Assembly (NCBI GenBank): GCA_029204225.1
Contig: MU832259.1
Span: 16,514-80,513, forward strand
Origin: Diphasiastrum complanatum
Lineage: Eukaryota > Streptophyta > Lycopodiopsida > Lycopodiales > Lycopodiaceae
DNA: 64,000 bases
Direction of reading: 5' to 3'
Shown here: in pieces, positions 1 through 7,350 of the stretch
Numbering within the stretch: the stretch's first letter is position 1
Layout of the letters: the number at the start of each line of letters is the position of its first letter
The notes under the pieces: generated by a model
The model's database searches: none
The model's input: the letters and a program-made list of their open reading frames with translations, nothing else
Told to the model about the DNA's origin: nothing
Made by a program: the position numbers and the translations under genes

Positions 1-37
1 CTTCTGGGTTTCAGTGTTCGGTAAAAGCGCCAGTTGT

Positions 38-55
38 AAGGTCGCTTGAGACCTT
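38..55. repeat. Inverted repeat AAGGTC/GACCTT (unit 1 copy)
   Basis: AAGGTC at 38-43 and GACCTT at 50-55 are perfect reverse complements around the six-base loop GCTTGA. It recurs once per unit. The C42 variant turns the left arm into AAGGCC and breaks one pair. C42 has nevertheless spread through units 35-44, so pairing here cannot be strictly required. Confidence 0.6.
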
Positions 56-96
56 TTAATTTGGCACACAGCCGAGGGTCGTATCCCGGGACGCCG

Positions 97-161
97 GCGG
101 TATGCCGTCGGGACCGTTCGGTCCGTGGCGCCAGCGGTATGCTGTCGGGACCATTTGGTCC
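97..161 (+). repeat. Direct pair of 28-bp sub-repeats, each holding a hairpin
   Basis: 97-124 and 134-161 are 28-bp copies 37 bp apart with three differences. Each ends in a 6-bp inverted repeat with a TT loop: GGACCG/CGGTCC at 111-124 and GGACCA/TGGTCC at 148-161. All three differences are CpG in the first copy and TpG or CpA in the second. Two of them are the paired bases closing the loop, so a G-C pair in one is an A-T pair in the other and both stems stay perfect. Present in every unit. Confidence 0.8.
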
Positions 162-315
162 AGGAAGTGGTTGTCTCCATATCTGTCGCGGCTTGTGGTT
201 CGGAGTGTTCCTTGCATGAACGTGAATGGGCTAAGCTCTCGGGGAACGGGCTCTAACCTGTCGGCTGAGTTGGACGGCTTGCTCGGGTGGAAGTTACCTG
301 TTTATGGCTGTCCAG

Positions 316-522
316 TCTGGCGTGGCGCCAGGTTGGCTTCCAGCGCTCGTGACGAATCTTTCGGTTGGTTAAGTCTGATGTAAGTCAAACCACTTGCTTG
401 GAATGGATGTTGCTCGTTTGTAAGGAAGCTTCGAGTTGGTTAAGTTTGATGTATGTCGGGCGACTTGCTAGGAGGAGAGTCACCCAAATCGGGACTCCCG
501 ATCTGGCACGGCGCCAGGTTGG
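316..522 (+). repeat. Diverged direct repeats around GGCGCCAGGTTGG
   Basis: 316-336 and 502-522 are 21-bp copies differing at two adjacent bases (GT versus AC). Each has a GGCGCC (324-329, 510-515). They bracket the GTTGGTTAAGT sub-repeats, which suggests the unit contains an old internal duplication of about 186 bp, now largely eroded. Confidence 0.6.
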
Positions 523-572
523 ATCTCAATGTTGGTTTCTGAACTTCCAGCTGCTTAAGTTTGATCGTTGTC
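364..572 (+). repeat. Three GTTGGTTAAGT-type sub-repeats
   Basis: Copies at 364-386, 435-457 and 550-572. The first two differ at 2 of 23 bases and their similarity continues to about 399 and 470 (both with ACTTGCT). The third differs from the second at about 5 of 23. Copies 1 and 2 are also preceded by similar sequence: copy 2 has GAAGCTTCG, and copy 1 has GAAGCTTTCG in G357 units but GAATCTTTCG in T357 units. Confidence 0.65.
488..502. repeat. 15-bp odd palindrome ATCGGGACTCCCGAT
   Basis: A perfect 7-bp inverted repeat around a single central C, once per unit. It lies directly before the second GGCGCCAGG sub-repeat. A dyad this tight could be a protein-binding site, but nothing else in the sequence supports that. 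Confidence 0.5.
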
Positions 573-860
573 GGCGAGATGGCTCCTTGTATGTCAAGTG
601 GATTTGGACGGCAAGAGTTGAAGGCTGGGAAGCTAAGTCGTGGCTACCGGCTCCCTTTGGGATGCCTGCGCTACATGTGGTATAAGAGCCGACTGGCCCG
701 TCAGCTATGTGGATGTCACGGGGATGGCCATTGTTTGGGGTTCATCGGGACGATCGTTGTGCAAGGTGCTGCCCACGGTGTAAGCACGGGTGCGTCCACG
801 TTGGGGCTGAGCCTCCGACTTGTGGCGTGCCAGCTTCAATGTTAATAAAAAGTGGCCAGT

Positions 861-903
861 AAATTGACTAATGTGCCAAGTAGCTCAAATGATTAGTTAA
901 TTT
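861..903. repeat. 12-bp stem, 19-base loop inverted repeat
   Basis: AAATTGACTAAT at 861-872 and ATTAGTTAATTT at 892-903 are reverse complements at 11 of 12 positions. The exception (G866 with T898) would be a G-U pair in RNA. This is the longest inverted repeat I found in the unit, and it is conserved by eye in units 1-40. Confidence 0.7.
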
Positions 904-931
904 CTGGGAGACACCTTTACTTTAACCTGAC

Positions 932-951
932 ATCTGATGAGGACATCAGAT
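932..951. repeat. 7-bp hairpin ATCTGAT/ATCAGAT
   Basis: Perfect 7-bp inverted repeat with the six-base loop GAGGAC, ending two bases before TATAAAG. It contains CTGATGAG, which resembles the hammerhead ribozyme core, but the required GAAA partner is missing. Confidence 0.6.
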
Positions 952-953
952 TT

Positions 954-960
954 TATAAAG
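954..960 (+). promoter_or_regulatory. TATA-box-like TATAAAG
   Basis: TATAAAG preceded by TTT and followed by a sharp rise in GC content. It matches the RNA polymerase II TATA consensus, and an AATAAA lies 480 bases downstream (1434-1439). A seven-base match in an AT-rich stretch is weak evidence, and no initiator or gene is visible. Confidence 0.15.
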
Positions 961-1003
961 GTCGGGTGGATGTCGTAAAGTTACGCCTACAAGCTTTACT
1001 TCC

Positions 1004-1089
1004 GGCGCCGGCGGCGCCAACATTGTCCCCGGCGCCAGCAGCACCCCAGCCGCTCCCGGCGCCACTGCGACCAGAATACAGCCGGCGCC
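1004..1089. repeat. GGCGCC cluster in a 76% GC block
   Basis: GGCGCC occurs at 1004, 1013, 1031, 1058 and 1084. Three more lie elsewhere in the unit (127, 324, 510), eight in total where under one would be expected by chance. Spacings inside the cluster are 9, 18, 27 and 26, mostly multiples of nine. That fits repeated Pro-Ala-Pro codons (CCG GCG CCA) in the open frame described above. The palindrome is dense in CpG and not decayed. Confidence 0.75.
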
Positions 1090-1203
1090 AAGTCCCTATG
1101 GCTGAAAATCTTTGATCGGTTTTAGCGAAGTCCAGAGAGCTCAGATCGATGTGCAATCGCCTCACACGATCTAGGCATGATTAAAGGAAGCTCAGTAAAC
1201 TCT

Positions 1204-1213
1204 AGAGAGAGAG
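1204..1213 (+). repeat. Short (AG)5 run
   Basis: Five AG dinucleotides followed by AAAA. It lies inside the extra 26 bases that separate the two halves of the 5S-like stretch. Length is constant in units 1-40, so it is not a mutable microsatellite on this time scale. Confidence 0.7.
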
Positions 1214-1259
1214 AAAACGTGCTTTTACCAGCCTGGGTAGAGTACTTGGTATGAGGGGA

Positions 1260-1275
1260 GGTGGCGAATCCCACC
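1260..1275 (+). repeat. GGTGG/CCACC hairpin, T-arm-like
   Basis: Five-base stem at 1260-1264 and 1271-1275 with loop CGAATC. A tRNA T-arm of the form GGTGG-TTCGAAT-CCACC would look the same with two more T residues, and the polymerase III B-box consensus (GGTTCGANTCC) is matched only with those bases missing. Confidence 0.35.
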
Positions 1276-1432
1276 AAAAGTATAGGGGAGTGCGGGTTGC
1301 GACTCAGGGCGAGCTCCAACCCAGTGTCAGCCTCCCTTGCTGGAATGTTGTCCTGGCACTTGCCTTGGCATGCCAGCGCCCCGGAGACTCGGGTCGGTCA
1401 CACACTCGAAATGTAACCTTCTCAGATTTATC

Positions 1433-1439
1433 AAATAAA
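1433..1439 (+). promoter_or_regulatory. AATAAA with a variable A run
   Basis: TCAAATAAAG in AAA units and TCAATAAAG in deletion units. The one-base deletion leaves AATAAA intact in both. A second AATAAA is at 844-849. AATAAA is the metazoan polyadenylation signal, but the motif is common in AT-rich DNA and no transcript is known here. Confidence 0.15.
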
Positions 1440-4400
1440 GTGGCATTTTCCTCAAGCTGACTCTGATCACCTTCTGGGTTTCAGTGTTCGGTAAAAGCGC
1501 CAGTTGTAAGGTCGCTTGAGACCTTTTAATTTGGCACACAGCCGAGGGTCGTATCCCGGGACGCCGGCGGTATGCCGTCGGGACCGTTCGGTCCGTGGCG
1601 CCAGCGGTATGCTGTCGGGACCATTTGGTCCAGGAAGTGGTTGTCTCCATATCTGTCGCGGCTTGTGGTTCGGAGTGTTCCTTGCATGAACGTGAATGGG
1701 CTAAGCTCTCGGGGAACGGGCTCTAACCTGTCGGCTGAGTTGGACGGCTTGCTCGGGTGGAAGTTACCTGTTTATGGCTGTCCAGTCTGGCGTGGCGCCA
1801 GGTTGGCTTCCAGCGCTCGTGACGAATCTTTCGGTTGGTTAAGTCTGATGTAAGTCAAACCACTTGCTTGGAATGGATGTTGCTCGTTTGTAAGGAAGCT
1901 TCGAGTTGGTTAAGTTTGATGTATGTCGGGCGACTTGCTAGGAGGAGAGTCACCCAAATCGGGACTCCCGATCTGGCACGGCGCCAGGTTGGATCTCAAT
2001 GTTGGTTTCTGAACTTCCAGCTGCTTAAGTTTGATCGTTGTCGGCGAGATGGCTCCTTGTATGTCAAGTGGATTTGGACGGCAAGAGTTGAAGGCTGGGA
2101 AGCTAAGTCGTGGCTACCGGCTCCCTTTGGGATGCCTGCGCTACATGTGGTATAAGAGCCGACTGGCCCGTCAGCTATGTGGATGTCACGGGGATGGCCA
2201 TTGTTTGGGGTTCATCGGGACGATCGTTGTGCAAGGTGCTGCCCACGGTGTAAGCACGGGTGCGTCCACGTTGGGGCTGAGCCTCCGACTTGTGGCGTGC
2301 CAGCTTCAATGTTAATAAAAAGTGGCCAGTAAATTGACTAATGTGCCAAGTAGCTCAAATGATTAGTTAATTTCTGGGAGACACCTTTACTTTAACCTGA
2401 CATCTGATGAGGACATCAGATTTTATAAAGGTCGGGTGGATGTCGTAAAGTTACGCCTACAAGCTTTACTTCCGGCGCCGGCGGCGCCAACATTGTCCCC
2501 GGCGCCAGCAGCACCCCAGCCGCTCCCGGCGCCACTGCGACCAGAATACAGCCGGCGCCAAGTCCCTATGGCTGAAAATCTTTGATCGGTTTTAGCGAAG
2601 TCCAGAGAGCTCAGATCGATGTGCAATCGCCTCACACGATCTAGGCATGATTAAAGGAAGCTCAGTAAACTCTAGAGAGAGAGAAAACGTGCTTTTACCA
2701 GCCTGGGTAGAGTACTTGGTATGAGGGGAGGTGGCGAATCCCACCAAAAGTATAGGGGAGTGCGGGTTGCGACTCAGGGCGAGCTCCAACCCAGTGTCAG
2801 CCTCCCTTGCTGGAATGTTGTCCTGGCACTTGCCTTGGCATGCCAGCGCCCCGGAGACTCGGGTCGGTCACACACTCGAAATGTAACCTTCTCAGATTTA
2901 TCAAATAAAGTGGCATTTTCCTCAAGCTGACTCTGATCACCTTCTGGGTTTCAGTGTTCGGTAAAAGCGCCAGTTGTAAGGTCGCTTGAGACCTTTTAAT
3001 TTGGCACACAGCCGAGGGTCGTATCCCGGGACGCCGGCGGTATGCCGTCGGGACCGTTCGGTCCGTGGCGCCAGCGGTATGCTGTCGGGACCATTTGGTC
3101 CAGGAAGTGGTTGTCTCCATATCTGTCGCGGCTTGTGGTTCGGAGTGTTCCTTGCATGAACGTGAATGGGCTAAGCTCTCGGGGAACGGGCTCTAACCTG
3201 TCGGCTGAGTTGGACGGCTTGCTCGGGTGGAAGTTACCTGTTTATGGCTGTCCAGTCTGGCGTGGCGCCAGGTTGGCTTCCAGCGCTCGTGACGAATCTT
3301 TCGGTTGGTTAAGTCTGATGTAAGTCAAACCACTTGCTTGGAATGGATGTTGCTCGTTTGTAAGGAAGCTTCGAGTTGGTTAAGTTTGATGTATGTCGGG
3401 CGACTTGCTAGGAGGAGAGTCACCCAAATCGGGACTCCCGATCTGGCACGGCGCCAGGTTGGATCTCAATGTTGGTTTCTGAACTTCCAGCTGCTTAAGT
3501 TTGATCGTTGTCGGCGAGATGGCTCCTTGTATGTCAAGTGGATTTGGACGGCAAGAGTTGAAGGCTGGGAAGCTAAGTCGTGGCTACCGGCTCCCTTTGG
3601 GATGCCTGCGCTACATGTGGTATAAGAGCCGACTGGCCCGTCAGCTATGTGGATGTCACGGGGATGGCCATTGTTTGGGGTTCATCGGGACGATCGTTGT
3701 GCAAGGTGCTGCCCACGGTGTAAGCACGGGTGCGTCCACGTTGGGGCTGAGCCTCCGACTTGTGGCGTGCCAGCTTCAATGTTAATAAAAAGTGGCCAGT
3801 AAATTGACTAATGTGCCAAGTAGCTCAAATGATTAGTTAATTTCTGGGAGACACCTTTACTTTAACCTGACATCTGATGAGGACATCAGATTTTATAAAG
3901 GTCGGGTGGATGTCGTAAAGTTACGCCTACAAGCTTTACTTCCGGCGCCGGCGGCGCCAACATTGTCCCCGGCGCCAGCAGCACCCCAGCCGCTCCCGGC
4001 GCCACTGCGACCAGAATACAGCCGGCGCCAAGTCCCTATGGCTGAAAATCTTTGATCGGTTTTAGCGAAGTCCAGAGAGCTCAGATCGATGTGCAATCGC
4101 CTCACACGATCTAGGCATGATTAAAGGAAGCTCAGTAAACTCTAGAGAGAGAGAAAACGTGCTTTTACCAGCCTGGGTAGAGTACTTGGTATGAGGGGAG
4201 GTGGCGAATCCCACCAAAAGTATAGGGGAGTGCGGGTTGCGACTCAGGGCGAGCTCCAACCCAGTGTCAGCCTCCCTTGCTGGAATGTTGTCCTGGCACT
4301 TGCCTTGGCATGCCAGCGCCCCGGAGACTCGGGTCGGTCACACACTCGAAATGTAACCTTCTCAGATTTATCAAATAAAGTGGCATTTTCCTCAAGCTGA

Positions 4401-5880
4401 CTCTGATCACCTTCTGGGTTTCAGTGTTCGGTAAAAGCGCCAGTTGTAAGGTCGCTTGAGACCTTTTAATTTGGCACACAGCCGAGGGTCGTATCCCGGG
4501 ACGCCGGCGGTATGCCGTCGGGACCGTTCGGTCCGTGGCGCCAGCGGTATGCTGTCGGGACCATTTGGTCCAGGAAGTGGTTGTCTCCATATCTGTCGCG
4601 GCTTGTGGTTCGGAGTGTTCCTTGCATGAACGTGAATGGGCTAAGCTCTCGGGGAACGGGCTCTAACCTGTCGGCTGAGTTGGACGGCTTGCTCGGGTGG
4701 AAGTTACCTGTTTATGGCTGTCCAGTCTGGCGTGGCGCCAGGTTGGCTTCCAGCGCTCGTGACGAATCTTTCGGTTGGTTAAGTCTGATGTAAGTCAAAC
4801 CACTTGCTTGGAATGGATGTTGCTCGTTTGTAAGGAAGCTTCGAGTTGGTTAAGTTTGATGTATGTCGGGCGACTTGCTAGGAGGAGAGTCACCCAAATC
4901 GGGACTCCCGATCTGGCACGGCGCCAGGTTGGATCTCAATGTTGGTTTCTGAACTTCCAGCTGCTTAAGTTTGATCGTTGTCGGCGAGATGGCTCCTTGT
5001 ATGTCAAGTGGATTTGGACGGCAAGAGTTGAAGGCTGGGAAGCTAAGTCGTGGCTACCGGCTCCCTTTGGGATGCCTGCGCTACATGTGGTATAAGAGCC
5101 GACTGGCCCGTCAGCTATGTGGATGTCACGGGGATGGCCATTGTTTGGGGTTCATCGGGACGATCGTTGTGCAAGGTGCTGCCCACGGTGTAAGCACGGG
5201 TGCGTCCACGTTGGGGCTGAGCCTCCGACTTGTGGCGTGCCAGCTTCAATGTTAATAAAAAGTGGCCAGTAAATTGACTAATGTGCCAAGTAGCTCAAAT
5301 GATTAGTTAATTTCTGGGAGACACCTTTACTTTAACCTGACATCTGATGAGGACATCAGATTTTATAAAGGTCGGGTGGATGTCGTAAAGTTACGCCTAC
5401 AAGCTTTACTTCCGGCGCCGGCGGCGCCAACATTGTCCCCGGCGCCAGCAGCACCCCAGCCGCTCCCGGCGCCACTGCGACCAGAATACAGCCGGCGCCA
5501 AGTCCCTATGGCTGAAAATCTTTGATCGGTTTTAGCGAAGTCCAGAGAGCTCAGATCGATGTGCAATCGCCTCACACGATCTAGGCATGATTAAAGGAAG
5601 CTCAGTAAACTCTAGAGAGAGAGAAAACGTGCTTTTACCAGCCTGGGTAGAGTACTTGGTATGAGGGGAGGTGGCGAATCCCACCAAAAGTATAGGGGAG
5701 TGCGGGTTGCGACTCAGGGCGAGCTCCAACCCAGTGTCAGCCTCCCTTGCTGGAATGTTGTCCTGGCACTTGCCTTGGCATGCCAGCGCCCCGGAGACTC
5801 GGGTCGGTCACACACTCGAAATGTAACCTTCTCAGATTTATCAAATAAAGTGGCATTTTCCTCAAGCTGACTCTGATCAC

Positions 5881-7350
5881 CTTCTGGGTTTCAGTGTTCG
5901 GTAAAAGCGCCAGTTGTAAGGTCGCTTGAGACCTTTTAATTTGGCACACAGCCGAGGGTCGTATCCCGGGACGCCGGCGGTATGCCGTCGGGACCGTTCG
6001 GTCCGTGGCGCCAGCGGTATGCTGTCGGGACCATTTGGTCCAGGAAGTGGTTGTCTCCATATCTGTCGCGGCTTGTGGTTCGGAGTGTTCCTTGCATGAA
6101 CGTGAATGGGCTAAGCTCTCGGGGAACGGGCTCTAACCTGTCGGCTGAGTTGGACGGCTTGCTCGGGTGGAAGTTACCTGTTTATGGCTGTCCAGTCTGG
6201 CGTGGCGCCAGGTTGGCTTCCAGCGCTCGTGACGAAGCTTTCGGTTGGTTAAGTCTGATGTAAGTCAAACCACTTGCTTGGAATGGATGTTGCTCGTTTG
6301 TAAGGAAGCTTCGAGTTGGTTAAGTTTGATGTATGTCGGGCGACTTGCTAGGAGGAGAGTCACCCAAATCGGGACTCCCGATCTGGCACGGCGCCAGGTT
6401 GGATCTCAATGTTGGTTTCTGAACTTCCAGCTGCTTAAGTTTGATCGTTGTCGGCGAGATGGCTCCTTGTATGTCAAGTGGATTTGGACGGCAAGAGTTG
6501 AAGGCTGGGAAGCTAAGTCGTGGCTACCGGCTCCCTTTGGGATGCCTGCGCTACATGTGGTATAAGAGCCGACTGGCCCGTCAGCTATGTGGATGTCACG
6601 GGGATGGCCATTGTTTGGGGTTCATCGGGACGATCGTTGTGCAAGGTGCTGCCCACGGTGTAAGCACGGGTGCGTCCACGTTGGGGCTGAGCCTCCGACT
6701 TGTGGCGTGCCAGCTTCAATGTTAATAAAAAGTGGCCAGTAAATTGACTAATGTGCCAAGTAGCTCAAATGATTAGTTAATTTCTGGGAGACACCTTTAC
6801 TTTAACCTGACATCTGATGAGGACATCAGATTTTATAAAGGTCGGGTGGATGTCGTAAAGTTACGCCTACAAGCTTTACTTCCGGCGCCGGCGGCGCCAA
6901 CATTGTCCCCGGCGCCAGCAGCACCCCAGCCGCTCCCGGCGCCACTGCGACCAGAATACAGCCGGCGCCAAGTCCCTATGGCTGAAAATCTTTGATCGGT
7001 TTTAGCGAAGTCCAGAGAGCTCAGATCGATGTGCAATCGCCTCACACGATCTAGGCATGATTAAAGGAAGCTCAGTAAACTCTAGAGAGAGAGAAAACGT
7101 GCTTTTACCAGCCTGGGTAGAGTACTTGGTATGAGGGGAGGTGGCGAATCCCACCAAAAGTATAGGGGAGTGCGGGTTGCGACTCAGGGCGAGCTCCAAC
7201 CCAGTGTCAGCCTCCCTTGCTGGAATGTTGTCCTGGCACTTGCCTTGGCATGCCAGCGCCCCGGAGACTCGGGTCGGTCACACACTCGAAATGTAACCTT
7301 CTCAGATTTATCAAATAAAGTGGCATTTTCCTCAAGCTGACTCTGATCAC
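5881..7350 (+). repeat. Unit 5, isolated G357 unit inside the T357 domain
   Basis: Reads GACGAAGCTTTCGG at 6231-6244, giving AAGCTT, while units 1-4 and 6-11 read GAATCTT. Otherwise it matches its neighbours (T42, AAA). A lone unit of this kind suggests local gene conversion or a remnant of the state before T357 spread. Confidence 0.97.

Larger units (their letters stand above)
841..960. other. AT-rich island of the unit
   Basis: 34% GC (41 of 120 bases), against about 58% in the first 300 bases and 76% at 1001-1090. It holds an AATAAA (844-849), a 12-bp stem-loop (861-903), a 7-bp hairpin (932-951) and TATAAAG (954-960). An easily melted, dyad-rich segment repeated every 1470 bp is a reasonable candidate for a nucleosome-positioning, replication or transcription-start element. 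That is inference from composition only. Confidence 0.6.
897..1112 (+). pseudogene. 72-codon open frame with Pro/Ala-rich tract, possible relic of a coding fragment
   Basis: A frame without a start codon, open from the TAG at 894-896 to the TGA at 1113-1115. Residues 14-35 are charged and leucine/valine-spaced like a helix (DEDIRFYKGRVDVVKLRLQA). Residues 36-59 hold ten prolines and two copies of PAPAAP, ending LRPEYSRR. After the TGA the same frame runs 22 more codons, rich in Arg and Ser, to a TAA at 1182-1184. This looks more protein-like than the other short frames, and linkers of this kind occur in retroelement gag proteins among many others. I do not recognise a family. It overlaps the TATAAAG and the start of the 5S-like stretch, so at most it is a fossil. 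Confidence 0.2.
1159..1275 (+). pseudogene. 5S rRNA-like remnant with an (AG)n-containing insertion
   Basis: Words of the animal 5S rRNA gene appear in the right order: CGATCT (1167), TGAT (1178), GGAAGCT (1186), GCCTGG (1231), GTACTTGG (1242), ATG (1251) and GAATCCC (1266; GAATACC in 5S). From my memory of vertebrate 5S, start-to-start spacings are 10, 7, 19, 9, 8, 16. Here they are 11, 8, 45, 11, 9, 15. Only one gap is badly off, by 26 bases, and that gap holds an (AG)5 run at 1204-1213. The region corresponds to the internal control region (A box around GGAAGCT, C box around GTACTTGG). I cannot find the 5S 5' end or a following T run, so it is not an intact gene. The right part also resembles a tRNA D- and T-arm (GGTGG/CCACC stem around CGAATC), so a tRNA-derived origin is the alternative. 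Confidence 0.4.
1..5880 (+). repeat. Units 1-4, left haplotype (T357, T42, AAA)
   Basis: Four identical 1470-bp units starting at 1, 1471, 2941 and 4411. Each reads GACGAATCTTTCGG at unit 351-364, so it lacks the HindIII site found in G357 units. Each also reads TCAAATAAAG at 1431-1440 and AAGGTC at 38-43. Unit 1 is used below as the reference for internal features. Confidence 0.97.

Noticed and set aside
925-965. Hammerhead ribozyme, from CTGATGAG at 934-941, as found in some satellites.
   Set aside because: No GAAA core partner follows at a usable distance, and the motif is absorbed into the ATCTGAT/ATCAGAT hairpin. The three-helix layout cannot be drawn.
1225-1275. A functional tRNA gene around the GGTGG/CCACC arm.
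   Set aside because: No acceptor stem is visible, the anticodon region is about six bases too short, and the T-loop lacks two bases. At best it is a remnant, and the 5S reading fits more of the sequence.
1281-1290. Plant-type RNA polymerase I promoter from TATAGGGGAG.
   Set aside because: The plant consensus needs a longer TATATA-GGGG match with conserved flanks, and there is no rRNA gene or other rDNA spacer feature.
102-1650. Seven short open frames of 65-107 codons per unit (for example 102-383, 365-685, 561-845 on plus; 953-1165, 1122-1319, 1327-1650 on minus) as protein genes.
   Set aside because: They overlap in several frames and look like no family I know. The common A deletion cuts the 107-codon minus frame to 72 codons and extends a 69-codon plus frame to 80, with no sign of selection against it. 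Recurrence only reflects the tandem repeat.
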